NCBI RefSeq assembly: GCF_051486985.1 | Contig: NZ_JAHVDV010000028.1 | Coordinates: 1-64,000 of the forward strand | DNA: 64,000 nt | Reading direction: 5' to 3' | From: CBFFRJ01 sp051486985 | Lineage (GTDB): Bacteria > Pseudomonadota > Gammaproteobacteria > Enterobacterales > Enterobacteriaceae | Shown: piece by piece, positions 17,531-25,942 of the stretch | Position numbering within the stretch: position 1 is the first letter of the stretch | Layout: each line of letters begins with the position of its first letter | Translations under genes and position numbers: made by a program | Notes under the pieces: model-generated | What the model was told of the DNA's origin: nothing | Database searches by the model: none | The model's input: the letters and a program-made list of their open reading frames with translations, nothing else

Positions 17531-18250
17531 TTATTTCAGCCCTTTAACCAGCGCCTTACGGCTCTCTTCCAGTGACACGACACGGCTACAGACATCCTTA
17601 CCGAACTGCTGGAAATCGGCTTCCTGATTTTTCCACTCGTTCTGAATGGCAGTCTGCAAACCGCCGAGGCTACCCAGCACGCTCTGGAGCGGGTTACCGC
17701 CGCCTTTGAGCACCGCTTTGGCCCCCATCTCATTGATGCTGTCCTGCAAAATGCCGCCCATCGCCTGGTTTACCAGCTGCTGGCCGTTGGCCTGTACTTC
17801 ATCAATGGCCTTGTAGTGGAACGTCAGGCCATCGCTGCGCCGCTCGATAATCTTGTTCATCTGTTCTTTAAGTTGCGCATCAAGCTTCGTCAGACGGCCG
17901 CGCATACTGCTGCTTTCACCCACTTCTTTGACGATGATGTTGTCGAGCGCAATACGGCCTTTTTCCACCCGAGCGCGCGCCCCCTCATCGATCCAGGGCA
18001 GTGCGGTACGCAATTCTGACTGATAGTCTTTCGCCTGCTCACGTTGCGCGGCGCTGAGCGAGTATTGTTTGCCGTTAAACATGACGTTGCCGTCCGGCGT
18101 CAGCACGAGATTGCCATTTTCACCCTTTACCTGGACGGTCTGGGGACTTAACACCACGTCATCACGAGGGTTAACGCTACACTTGTATTCCGCATTCGCA
18201 GCGAAAGTCGTCACCGTAAGTACCACCGCCAGTAGCGTTTTGCGCATCAT
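17531..18250 (-). CDS. yggN: DUF2884 family periplasmic protein YggN
   Basis: 239 residues (E. coli 239) from ATG 18250, with AGGAG just upstream; an upstream in-frame ATG at 18316 would overlap yggL and add residues before the signal peptide. Signal peptide MMRKTLLAVVLTVTTFAANA, then the YKCSVNPRDDVVLSPQTVQV segment. DUF2884 family, function unknown. On the minus strand it follows yggL by 53 bp. Confidence 0.93.
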   Translation of the reverse strand: MMRKTLLAVVLTVTTFAANAEYKCSVNPRDDVVLSPQTVQVKGENGNLVLTPDGNVMFNGKQYSLSAAQREQAKDYQSELRTALPWIDEGARARVEKGRIALDNIIVKEVGESSSMRGRLTKLDAQLKEQMNKIIERRSDGLTFHYKAIDEVQANGQQLVNQAMGGILQDSINEMGAKAVLKGGGNPLQSVLGSLGGLQTAIQNEWKNQEADFQQFGKDVCSRVVSLEESRKALVKGLK

Positions 18251-18303
18251 TTCCACTCCTGTAGAGACAAAACGGGCCGGCAATTGCCGACCCTGATAAC
18301 AAC

Positions 18304-18630
18304 TTAGTCCCACCAAATATCGAAAAGTTCGCTGACGCTCACCTCTTCGAGTTTGTGGTCTTCAAGCCACTTACGCACAACCGCCTGATGCTCTGCGGTG
18401 CACTTGCCTATTTCCTGCTTACAAATCAGACCTTCCCACGCCAGATAGCCGCTGCCGCCAAAAGTCAGTTTTTGCGACTCCACAGCTTCAGCAATAAAGG
18501 CATCAACGACGTTGTCGATCTCTTCTTCAGTGGTGCCTTCCGGGAAACGCCAGTTAACGGAAAAACCAATTTCCTGGAATTCTTCGATGTGCATCTTCTT
18601 GCGAAGACGACGACTGCGGTTCGTTGCCAT
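18304..18630 (-). CDS. yggL: YggL family 50S ribosome-binding protein
   Basis: 108 residues from ATG 18630 (MATNRSRRLRKKMHIEEF). DUF469 family; in other bacteria the homologue binds the 50S subunit. The ATG shares its A with the trmB stop (TAATG), so translation is coupled. The acidic C-terminus (SELFDIWWD) is conserved. Confidence 0.95.
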   Translation of the reverse strand: MATNRSRRLRKKMHIEEFQEIGFSVNWRFPEGTTEEEIDNVVDAFIAEAVESQKLTFGGSGYLAWEGLICKQEIGKCTAEHQAVVRKWLEDHKLEEVSVSELFDIWWD

Positions 18631-19349
18631 TATTTTACCCTCTCGAACATTAAGTCCCATACGCCGTGACCAAGACGATGGCCACGTTGTTCAAATTTGG
18701 TGACCGGGCGCGAATCCGGGCGCGGTACGTAATTTTGCGTGGCAGACTGGTTCTGATAGCCATCGATTGAGGACATCACTTCCAGCATGTGTTCAGCATA
18801 GGCCTCCCAGTCGGTTGCCATATGGAAGACACCGCCCAGTTTTAATTTGCTTTTCACCAGCTCAGCAAAAGGTACCTGAACAATACGGCGCTTATTATGA
18901 CGCGCTTTATGCCAGGGGTCAGGGAAAAAGAGCTGCACCATGTTCAGTGAATTGTCAGGAATCATTTTATGCAGTACTTCCACCGCGTCGTGGCACATTA
19001 CACGCAGGTTTTCGACCCCCTCTTCATGCGCGGATGAGAGACAAGCCCCCACGCCCGGAGAGTGGACTTCAATACCGAGGAAGTTCTGATGAGGGCGGAT
19101 TTTCGCCATCTCGACCAGTGAGGCCCCCATTCCAAAACCAATCTCCAGCGTCACCGGCCCGGTGTTGCCAAACAGGGCAGCAAAATCCAGCGGCTGCTCA
19201 GCAAACTCAACGCCCATCACCGGCCAGTAGTTATCCAGCGCATGCTGTTGACCTTTGGTCAGGCGGCCCTGGCGGCGGACAAAGCTACGGATACGGCGCA
19301 GCGGGCGGCCGTTTTCATCAAATTCCGGTGAAATGACGTCGTTATTCAT
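18630..19349 (-). CDS. trmB: tRNA (guanine-46-N7)-methyltransferase
   Basis: 239 residues (E. coli 239). SAM-dependent methyltransferase making m7G46 in tRNA. SAM-binding LEIGFGMGASLVEMA and the substrate motif FFPDPWHKARHNKRR are clear. Divergent from mutY with a ~150-bp spacer holding both promoters. Confidence 0.96.
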   Translation of the reverse strand: MNNDVISPEFDENGRPLRRIRSFVRRQGRLTKGQQHALDNYWPVMGVEFAEQPLDFAALFGNTGPVTLEIGFGMGASLVEMAKIRPHQNFLGIEVHSPGVGACLSSAHEEGVENLRVMCHDAVEVLHKMIPDNSLNMVQLFFPDPWHKARHNKRRIVQVPFAELVKSKLKLGGVFHMATDWEAYAEHMLEVMSSIDGYQNQSATQNYVPRPDSRPVTKFEQRGHRLGHGVWDLMFERVK

Positions 19350-19498
19350 AAAAAAGTCTGCTCGTGAGAGTGTTCAGGAAACGGGCATTATCCAAAGTTA
19401 ATTCCAGTATGCAAGCTGCAAGCACAGGAAAGTTCCGGTTTACACCCCGCTGGCGCTGTGCTGCAATCTGCCACCTTATTCAAGCGATGTTGGTGACC

Positions 19499-20551
19499 AT
19501 GCAAGCGTCTCAATTTTCAGCCCAGGTTCTGGACTGGTACGATAAATACGGGCGCAAAACCCTGCCCTGGCAAATTGACAAGACGCCCTACAAAGTATGG
19601 CTGTCTGAAGTGATGTTGCAACAGACGCAGGTGACAACCGTTATCCCCTATTTCGAGCGCTTTATGGCGCGCTTCCCGACCGTGACCGCTCTGGCCGATG
19701 CACCGCTGGACGAAGTCCTGCATCTGTGGACCGGACTTGGCTACTACGCCCGCGCGCGCAACCTGCATAAGGCGGCAAAACAGGTGGCGGAAAAACATGG
19801 CGGCGAGTTTCCCGAGACCTTTGAGGAAGTAGAAGCGCTGCCGGGTGTCGGGCGCTCTACCGCCGGGGCGATTTTATCCCTTTCGCTCGGCAAACATTTT
19901 CCCATTCTCGATGGCAACGTGAAACGTGTGCTGGCCCGCTGTTATGCCGTTGACGGCTGGCCGGGCAAAAAAGAGGTTGAGAAACGGTTGTGGCGCATCG
20001 CTGAGGACGTCACCCCGGCAAAGGGCGTGGAGCGTTTCAATCAGGCGATGATGGATCTTGGGGCGATGGTCTGTACCCGATCCAAACCCAAATGTCAGCT
20101 CTGCCCGCTGCAGACCGGCTGTCTGGCTTATGCCAGTCACAGCTGGGCGAACTACCCGGGCAAAAAACCGAAGCAGACGCTGCCGGAGCGCACCGCTTAT
20201 TTCCTGCTGATGCAGCAGGGTGAGCAGGTCTTTGTGCAGCAGCGACCGCCGGTGGGCCTGTGGGGCGGGTTGTACTGTTTCCCGCAGTTTGAAGATGAAG
20301 CCGCTTTACGGGACTGGCTGGCGCAACGTCAGATTAAGGCCGATACTCTCTGCCAACTTGTTGCGTTTCGCCATACGTTCAGCCATTTCCATCTGGATAT
20401 TGTGCCTATGTGGCTAACCGTGTCCTCGGTCAGTTCATGCATGGATGAAGGAAGCGGTCTTTGGTATAACTTAGCGCAGCCGCAATCCGTCGGCCTGGCG
20501 GCCCCGGTGGAGCGCCTGTTGCAACAATTACGCGTCGGCGTGGCAGTGTAA
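19499..20551 (+). CDS. mutY: adenine DNA glycosylase MutY
   Basis: 350 residues from ATG 19499 (MQASQFSAQVLDWYDKYGRK), exactly the E. coli length; the frame stays open for 45 more codons upstream, but these do not resemble MutY. Removes adenine mispaired with 8-oxoguanine. Visible: catalytic E in EVMLQQTQV, helix-hairpin-helix LPGVGRSTAGAI, catalytic D in LDGNVKRVL, the 4Fe-4S cluster C-x6-C-x2-C-x5-C (CTRSKPKCQLCPLQTGC), and a C-terminal NUDIX-like 8-oxoG recognition domain with FRHTFSHFHLDI. Confidence 0.97.
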   Translation: MQASQFSAQVLDWYDKYGRKTLPWQIDKTPYKVWLSEVMLQQTQVTTVIPYFERFMARFPTVTALADAPLDEVLHLWTGLGYYARARNLHKAAKQVAEKHGGEFPETFEEVEALPGVGRSTAGAILSLSLGKHFPILDGNVKRVLARCYAVDGWPGKKEVEKRLWRIAEDVTPAKGVERFNQAMMDLGAMVCTRSKPKCQLCPLQTGCLAYASHSWANYPGKKPKQTLPERTAYFLLMQQGEQVFVQQRPPVGLWGGLYCFPQFEDEAALRDWLAQRQIKADTLCQLVAFRHTFSHFHLDIVPMWLTVSSVSSCMDEGSGLWYNLAQPQSVGLAAPVERLLQQLRVGVAV

Positions 20552-20578
20552 TGACACGCGGCCTACAGAGGATTTGTT

Positions 20579-20854
20579 ATGAGTAGAACCATTTTTTGTA
20601 CCTTCCTGCAACGTGACGCAGAAGGCCAGGACTTTCAGCTGTACCCCGGCGAGCTGGGTAAGCGCATTTTCAATGAGATCTCCAAAGAGGCATGGGGACA
20701 GTGGCAGAAAAAGCAGACCATGCTTATCAACGAAAAGAAGCTGAACATGATGAACGTTGAGCATCGCAAACTGCTTGAGCAGGAGATGGTCAACTACCTG
20801 TTCGAAGGGAAAGATGTGCATATCGAAGGCTATACGCCGGAAGATAAAAAATAA
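20579..20854 (+). CDS. yggX: Fe(2+)-trafficking protein YggX
   Basis: 91 residues (E. coli 91). MSRTIFCTFLQRDAEGQDF with the conserved Cys7. Protects iron-sulfur clusters from oxidative damage and belongs to the SoxRS response in E. coli. It follows mutY by 27 bp with a GAGG ribosome site, so is probably cotranscribed. Confidence 0.97.
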   Translation: MSRTIFCTFLQRDAEGQDFQLYPGELGKRIFNEISKEAWGQWQKKQTMLINEKKLNMMNVEHRKLLEQEMVNYLFEGKDVHIEGYTPEDKK

Positions 20855-20860
20855 GAGCCT

Positions 20861-20890
20861 GGCCACACCTCACCCAGCCTGAGTGTGGCC
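20861..20890 (+). terminator. hairpin between yggX and mltC
   Basis: GGCCACAC (20861-20868) pairs perfectly with GTGTGGCC (20883-20890) over a 14-nt loop. There is no U-tract after it, so it may be an mRNA-stabilising or processing structure rather than a true terminator. Confidence 0.5.
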
Positions 20891-20942
20891 CGCCTCAAGG
20901 GCCGGACAGCCCTTATGTGCAACCAACTGCATCCCCGGAATG

Positions 20943-22025
20943 ATGAAAAAAATTTTAGCGCTTGCGATTATTGCGCCGTTGCTGATGTCGTGTTCCAGCT
21001 CCAATAAAAGTGGTGAAACTTACAATGAAGCCTGGGTTAAAGACACTAACGGTTTTGACATTCTTATGGGGCAGTTTGCCCACAACATCGAAAATTTATG
21101 GGGATTTAACGAAGTCCTGATTGCCGGCCCGAAAGACTACGTAAAATATACCGACCAGTATCAGACCCGTAGCCACATCAACTTTGATGAGGGTACGATC
21201 ACCATTGAGACTATCGCCGGGACGGATCCGGCAAACCATCTGCGTCGGGCCATTATCACGACGCTCCTGATGGGCGACGATCCTGGCTCCATTGACCTTT
21301 ACTCGGACGTTGATGACATCCAGATTTCCAAAGAACCGTTCCTGTACGGCCAGGTACTGGATAACACCGGGCAACCTATTCGCTGGGAAGGTCGCGCCAC
21401 CCATTTTGCCGACTACCTGCTACAAAATCGCCTGAAGAGCCGCGCCAGCGGTCTGAAAATCATCTACAGCGTCACCATTAACCTGGTGCCGAACCACCTT
21501 GATAAACGTGCGCACAAATATGTGGGTATGGTGCGCCAGGCGTCACGCCGCTACGGGGTGGACGAAGCGCTGATTCTGGCCATTATGCAAACTGAGTCCT
21601 CCTTTAACCCGTATGCGGTAAGCCGTTCCGACGCGCTGGGCCTGATGCAGGTGGTGCAGCACAGCGCCGGGCGCGACGTCTTCCGCGCACAGGGCAAATC
21701 CGGTATGCCAAGCCGTAGCTTCCTCTTTGATCCTGAAAGCAACATTGATACCGGCACCGCCTATCTGGCGATGCTGAATAATATCTACCTTTCCGGTATC
21801 TCTAACCCGACCTCACGTCGCTATGCGGTGATCACTGCTTATAACGGTGGGGCAGGCAGCGTACTGCGCGTCTTCTCGGCAGATAAAGTGCAGGCCGCGA
21901 ATATTATTAATACGATGTCGCCGGGTGATGTCTATTCAACCCTGACCAGCCGCCACCCGTCTGCGGAGTCCCGCCGCTACCTTTATAAAGTGAATACGGC
22001 GCAAAAAAGTTACCGTCGTAACTGA
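20943..22025 (+). CDS. mltC: membrane-bound lytic murein transglycosylase C
   Basis: 360 residues from ATG 20943; the ATG at 20940 directly before it is equally usable. Lipoprotein signal with lipobox LLMSC (Cys17), so anchored in the outer membrane. An N-terminal DUF3393 domain is followed by a GH23 SLT domain with catalytic Glu in MQTESSFNPYAVS and the AYNGGAGSV motif. Cleaves the glycan strand to 1,6-anhydromuropeptides. Slightly longer than the E. coli protein (359). Confidence 0.96.
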   Translation: MKKILALAIIAPLLMSCSSSNKSGETYNEAWVKDTNGFDILMGQFAHNIENLWGFNEVLIAGPKDYVKYTDQYQTRSHINFDEGTITIETIAGTDPANHLRRAIITTLLMGDDPGSIDLYSDVDDIQISKEPFLYGQVLDNTGQPIRWEGRATHFADYLLQNRLKSRASGLKIIYSVTINLVPNHLDKRAHKYVGMVRQASRRYGVDEALILAIMQTESSFNPYAVSRSDALGLMQVVQHSAGRDVFRAQGKSGMPSRSFLFDPESNIDTGTAYLAMLNNIYLSGISNPTSRRYAVITAYNGGAGSVLRVFSADKVQAANIINTMSPGDVYSTLTSRHPSAESRRYLYKVNTAQKSYRRN

Positions 22026-22032
22026 GTCAACG

Positions 22033-22078
22033 GCTTATCCTCTTTCGCCACTGGCGCGAAAGGGGATAAGCAATGCTT
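22033..22078 (+). terminator. terminator after mltC
   Basis: GCTTATCC (22033-22040) pairs with GGATAAGC (22064-22071), extended inward by TTTCGC/GCGAAA, and is followed by AATGCTTTT. Ends the mutY-yggX-mltC transcript. Confidence 0.75.
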
Positions 22079-22106
22079 TTGGACGCAGGGTAGACGCCTC
22101 TCAAAA

Positions 22107-22206
22107 TGTGACCAATATCACCGTATTTGACTGCAACCATACCAAGTTTGCATTTTTATGTCGGATGTAACAATTTCGCCTCAGCTTCGATGATAGAATC
22201 GCCACA
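22107..22206 (+). promoter_or_regulatory. nupG promoter with CRP site
   Basis: TGTGA-CCAATA-TCACC (22107-22122) matches the CRP consensus in 9 of 10 positions. A -10-like TAGAAT lies at 22194-22199, giving an expected start near 22206, so the CRP site is centred near -91. A weak second CRP-like sequence near 22165 would lie at about -41. Two CRP sites with CytR between is the known E. coli nupG arrangement; the CytR site is inferred from that and not seen as a clear motif. Confidence 0.65.
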
Positions 22207-22239
22207 CATAACAACAGTAATTGTCTTAATTCCAACATC

Positions 22240-22434
22240 TATACCCCAACTAGGTCGAGTTGCAGGCAGGTGGTAACGCAGCGAATCCCCAAAAGCTTAC
22301 TCTGGTAAGTGACTGAGGTGAGCGAGGACAAACTGGCGTAGCCCGTTTGAACAGCGCTTACGCTGGCCCCAAAGGGGCGAGGCCAAAAGCCGAGTAAAGC
22401 CAACGCACATGCAGCTTGAAGTATGACGGGTTTA
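22240..22434. repeat. ERIC element (copy 2, long form) in the nupG leader
   Basis: Starts TATACCCC (22240) and ends GACGGGTTTA (about 22434). The central part GAATCCCCAAAAGCTTACTC ... GTAAGTGACTGAGGTGAGCG is the ERIC core. At 195 bp it is about 70 bp longer than a standard ERIC, the extra stretch containing GCTGGCCCCAAAGGGGCGAG. It lies between the nupG promoter and start codon, in the same orientation as nupG. Confidence 0.85.
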
Positions 22435-22461
22435 TCAGACTCCTTCGGTGAGGAAACTAAC

Positions 22462-23721
22462 ATGAATCTTAAGCTGCAGCTTAAAGTGATTATCTTCCTG
22501 CAGTTCTGCCTGTGGGGGAGCTGGCTGACTACGCTTGGCTCTTATATGTTCGTTACCCTGAAATTCCAGGGTGCAGAGATTGGCGCGGTCTACAGCTCTC
22601 TGGGTATCGCCTCTGTCTTTATGCCAGCCCTGCTCGGCATCGTGGCGGATAAGTGGCTTAGTGCAAAATGGGTTTACGCGATTTGCCACCTGATTGGTGC
22701 CATCACCCTGTGTATTGCGGCAACCGTGACCACCCCTGGCGCGATGTTTGCCATTATCCTGCTCAACTCCCTGGCATACATGCCAACCCTGGGTCTGGTA
22801 AACACCATCTCTTATGCCCGTCTGCAAAACGCCGGCTACGATATCGTTAAGGATTTCCCGCCGATCCGTATCTGGGGTACCATTGGCTTTATCCTGGCCA
22901 TGTGGGCGGTGAGCTTCTCTGGCTTCGAACTGAGCCATATGCAGCTTTACATCGGTGCTGCACTCTCTCTGGCGCTGAGCCTCTTCTCTCTGACGCTGCC
23001 GCATATGCCGGTGAGCAATACGCAGAAGAACCAGACCTGGGTGGAAATGCTGGGCCTGAACGCCTTTGCGCTGTTCAAAAACAAACGCATGGCGATTTTC
23101 TTTATTTTCTCCATGCTGCTTGGCGCTGAACTGCAGATTACCAATATGTTTGGTAACACCTTCCTGCACAGCTTTGACGCTAACCCGCTGTTCGCGGACA
23201 GCTTTATCGTCACCCACGCCTCAGTGCTGATGTCTATTTCGCAGATCTCTGAAACCGTCTTCATCCTGGCGATTCCGTTCTTCCTTGGCCGCTACGGTAT
23301 TAAGAACGTGATGCTGATGAGTATCGTTGCCTGGATGCTGCGTTTTGGCCTGTTCGCTTACGGCGACCCGACACCGTTTGGCACCGTGCTGCTGGTGCTC
23401 TCCATGATCGTATACGGTTGTGCGTTCGACTTCTTCAACATCTCCGGTTCCGTCTTCGTGGAGAAAGAGGTGAACCCGGCTATCCGCGCCAGCGCGCAGG
23501 GTATGCTGCTGATGATGACCAACGGCTTCGGTTGTATCCTTGGCGGTATGGCGAGCGGTAAAGTGGTGGAGATGTATACCGTTGCGGGTGTTACCGACTG
23601 GAAAACCGTGTGGCTGATTTTCGCAGCTTACTCCGTGGTACTGGCCTTCGCTTTCATGGCGCTGTTTAAATATAAACATGTGCCGCAGGCGACAGGTGCG
23701 CAGCAAACCGTCGCGCATTAA
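22462..23721 (+). CDS. nupG: nucleoside permease NupG
   Basis: 419 residues from ATG 22462 (MNLKLQLKVIIFLQFCLWGS), preceded by GTGAGGAAAC. Major facilitator superfamily, NHS family, with about 12 hydrophobic segments; a proton-driven symporter for purine and pyrimidine nucleosides in the inner membrane. The FDFFNISGSVFVEKEV segment is typical. One base longer in-frame starts upstream lie inside the ERIC-derived leader and are not expected to be used. Confidence 0.96.
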   Translation: MNLKLQLKVIIFLQFCLWGSWLTTLGSYMFVTLKFQGAEIGAVYSSLGIASVFMPALLGIVADKWLSAKWVYAICHLIGAITLCIAATVTTPGAMFAIILLNSLAYMPTLGLVNTISYARLQNAGYDIVKDFPPIRIWGTIGFILAMWAVSFSGFELSHMQLYIGAALSLALSLFSLTLPHMPVSNTQKNQTWVEMLGLNAFALFKNKRMAIFFIFSMLLGAELQITNMFGNTFLHSFDANPLFADSFIVTHASVLMSISQISETVFILAIPFFLGRYGIKNVMLMSIVAWMLRFGLFAYGDPTPFGTVLLVLSMIVYGCAFDFFNISGSVFVEKEVNPAIRASAQGMLLMMTNGFGCILGGMASGKVVEMYTVAGVTDWKTVWLIFAAYSVVLAFAFMALFKYKHVPQATGAQQTVAH

Positions 23722-23728
23722 TCCCTTC

Positions 23729-23757
23729 AGCCCTCTTCTCCGGAGGAGGGCTATTCC
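23729..23757 (+). terminator. terminator after nupG
   Basis: AGCCCTC (23729-23735) pairs with GAGGGCT (23746-23752) around TTCTCCGGAG, followed by ATTCCCCTT. Weak U-tract. Confidence 0.6.
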
Positions 23758-23880
23758 CCTTCAATCCCCACAAATAGGTCACAAAACCCGGCATATTTGC
23801 CCTCTTGTTCTGACCCCACAGTGCTAGATTCTTACCCTATCGCCATTCCGATATTTCGATTCCACAGAGAAGGTAAAACG

Positions 23881-24555
23881 ATGTTAGAGATCGCCGACTT
23901 ACGGGTTTTCTTTGAAGCACCTGAGATTAAGCACGTCATTGATACCACCTGGGACAAGGTGGGCGAAGCGCTCAGGCAGGCTCAGGCTGAACTGCCCGCC
24001 GAGTTAGCGATGCCACGTCGCGAGCTCTCTTTTCACGATCAGGTAAAAAGCCTGGGCTACCTTTGCTGGCTGCTTGAGCACAACAAGGTAGCGGGCGATA
24101 TCATTGAAATCGGCGTCTGGAAGGGCAAATCCACCGCCTTTATGAACGAGATCTGCCAGCATAAGCGCCGGATTATCAGCGTTGATCCGATGGAGTTGCC
24201 GAATCAGGAAAACGAACTCCGTTTCTACCATGAGCGTATGTTCCCGCAGGTGAACCTGGTGCGTGGGTATTCGGAACTGAGTATTGAACGCGTGCTGGCC
24301 TTCAAACCACAGACCGTGCTGCTGCATATTGATGGTGGTCATGAGGGTCGCCATGTGCTGGTGGACTTCCTGCTCTATTCTCCGACCGTTGTCTCAGGCG
24401 GCTTTATCGTCTTTGACGATTACCGTGACTGGCAGTATTCACCGGAAGTCGGCCCGGCAGTCGATCTGCTGCGGGCGGGCGGTTATTTCAAGGATTTCGA
24501 TGTTATCGGCAGCCTGCCTGGGTTCGAAAACAGCTATCTGCTGCAAAAGCGATAA
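23881..24555 (+). CDS. putative class I SAM-dependent methyltransferase
   Basis: 224 residues from ATG 23881 (MLEIADLRVFFEAPEI), preceded by AGAAGG; an upstream in-frame ATG at 23797 lies close to the nupG end and lacks a ribosome site. The SAM-binding region is GDIIEIGVWKGKSTAFMNEI, with the later motifs VLLHIDGGHEGRHVLVDF and GGFIVFDDYRDW, which fit the Methyltransf_24/CmcI-like group. Substrate unknown. Not found at this place in E. coli; it is the first gene of the nupG-speC insertion and convergent with citG. It could be an O-methyltransferase, but this is not established. Confidence 0.75.
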   Translation: MLEIADLRVFFEAPEIKHVIDTTWDKVGEALRQAQAELPAELAMPRRELSFHDQVKSLGYLCWLLEHNKVAGDIIEIGVWKGKSTAFMNEICQHKRRIISVDPMELPNQENELRFYHERMFPQVNLVRGYSELSIERVLAFKPQTVLLHIDGGHEGRHVLVDFLLYSPTVVSGGFIVFDDYRDWQYSPEVGPAVDLLRAGGYFKDFDVIGSLPGFENSYLLQKR

Positions 24556-24562
24556 ACTCATT

Positions 24563-24588
24563 ACAGCGGGGCCTCTGCGGCCCCTGTT
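24563..24588. terminator. bidirectional terminator between convergent genes
   Basis: GGGGCC (24568-24573) pairs with GGCCCC (24579-24584) over TCTGC, with ACAG/TGT extending the stem. T-rich on the right and an ATG-poor A-rich stretch on the left. Separates the methyltransferase gene and citG. Confidence 0.65.
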
Positions 24589-24594
24589 TATGCC

Positions 24595-25425
24595 CTACCC
24601 CAGGGTCGCCAGCACATAAGAGACCGCCAGCAAATCGGCGCTGCCGCCTGGACTCAGGTTTCGGCTCATGAGCGCCCTGTCCATCGCGTGCAACCGTTCA
24701 TTATCCCAGCCGTTTTTCAAAAGCGAGGCTGCATAGCGCTGTACAAAGTACAATCCATCAATGCCGCCGCGAGAGACCAGGTTACTGTCAAGATTTCCGG
24801 CCATCAGGCGCAGTAAGGCATGATGAAAACGCCGCTCGCCGGACTCTTTAAACCAGTACGGCAGCACGTGCTGTCGCACGGTCGGAAACCCGTTTTCAAC
24901 CTCACCGCGCGCCCCCGTCAGGCCATACTGCTGGTACTGTATTTCCCCCGCCGTCACCGCATGGGTACGTGAGGCCAGCTCGCGCGCCACCAGCCCCTTA
25001 CAGATTTCACTGACCTGCTGGCAGACGGATTCGGCACAGACGAGACGGTTTTGTCCGCGCAGACGGCCTGCGGCAAAACAGATAAGCCCAAGGGAAAAGA
25101 TGCCGCCTTTATGGGTGTTCACGCCGTCGGTCGCTTCAAACATAGCCTGTTCACAGGCCATGCCCGCCGGGCGCAGCAGGCGCAATTGTTCACTGGCGGG
25201 TTTGAGCGCATGTTCATAACCGGCCTTTTCGAAGCGGCGAAACCAGGGGGCGATGGCCGCAATACTGCGTAAAAATAACGCATGATCCATATCGCTGTGC
25301 GAACCGTTATTCGCCAGATCCACTAGCCCCGGTTTGGGGGTGAGATTGAGTTCAAGACGTAACGCCATCACCGCCAGGGCAGCAACGTCAAAGCGGGCGA
25401 GTTTAGTCGCGAGCGAACCAGACAT
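24595..25425 (-). CDS. citG: triphosphoribosyl-dephospho-CoA synthase
   Basis: 276 residues. Makes 2'-(5''-triphosphoribosyl)-3'-dephospho-CoA, the precursor of the citrate lyase prosthetic group, from ATP and dephospho-CoA. The family features LTPKPGLVDLANNGSHSDMD, THKGGIFSLGL and the glycine-rich SPGGSADLLAVSY are visible. It overlaps the end of citX by 23 bp and is last in the citrate operon. Confidence 0.95.
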   Translation of the reverse strand: MSGSLATKLARFDVAALAVMALRLELNLTPKPGLVDLANNGSHSDMDHALFLRSIAAIAPWFRRFEKAGYEHALKPASEQLRLLRPAGMACEQAMFEATDGVNTHKGGIFSLGLICFAAGRLRGQNRLVCAESVCQQVSEICKGLVARELASRTHAVTAGEIQYQQYGLTGARGEVENGFPTVRQHVLPYWFKESGERRFHHALLRLMAGNLDSNLVSRGGIDGLYFVQRYAASLLKNGWDNERLHAMDRALMSRNLSPGGSADLLAVSYVLATLG

Positions 25426-25942
25426 CGATCATCTTCTCCACGCGTCCCACCACCTCGTCGAGGGAATGACGGCGCGAGCGGGCGCAACCGTGACCCGGCT
25501 CGTCGCACACCAGACAGCGGCGGGTGGCGAGATCCAGCGACTGACGGCCAATCTGACCATTTTTCGGGCACAGGACGTCAAAGTCCCAGAGCCTGCCGAG
25601 CGGATGCGATTGTTCCATCTCCACGCACCGGGCTTTGATTTCCACCGCGGTATGGTCAACGCACCACAAGGCTTCGGGACCGGTCGGAAGCCACAATACC
25701 TGGCGGTCCAGTACCGACCAGTGATGTTGCCACAACAGCTGATCGCAGGCCTGCAGGGCAACACCCATCGTATTACGATAACGAATGCTGTCTTTATGGG
25801 CGCCCGGTGTCACCAGCGTCAGGGAGATAACCGGGTGTCGATAGTGAGTGAGCCAGTCAGCCTGGCGCGCTGCACGAGCCTCTTTTGAGGCCAGCAGCGC
25901 ATCAAGGCTGACGCCCGGGCGTTCGGGCGTCAGTACGGTCAT
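25403..25942 (-). CDS. citX: apo-citrate lyase phosphoribosyl-dephospho-CoA transferase
   Basis: 179 residues. Transfers the prosthetic-group precursor to the serine of CitD. Conserved parts: VSLTLVTPGAHKDS-like region (VISLTLVTPGAHKDSIRYRN), RLWDFDVLCPKNGQIGR and the Cys-rich ATRRCLVCDEPGHGCARSRRH. The ATG overlaps the citF stop (ATGA at 25939-25942). Confidence 0.94.
   Translation of the reverse strand: MTVLTPERPGVSLDALLASKEARAARQADWLTHYRHPVISLTLVTPGAHKDSIRYRNTMGVALQACDQLLWQHHWSVLDRQVLWLPTGPEALWCVDHTAVEIKARCVEMEQSHPLGRLWDFDVLCPKNGQIGRQSLDLATRRCLVCDEPGHGCARSRRHSLDEVVGRVEKMIDVWFARD

Noticed and set aside
19364..19498. 45-codon N-terminal extension of MutY
   Set aside because: Open frame only; residues do not resemble MutY, and the ATG at 19499 gives exactly the E. 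coli protein start.
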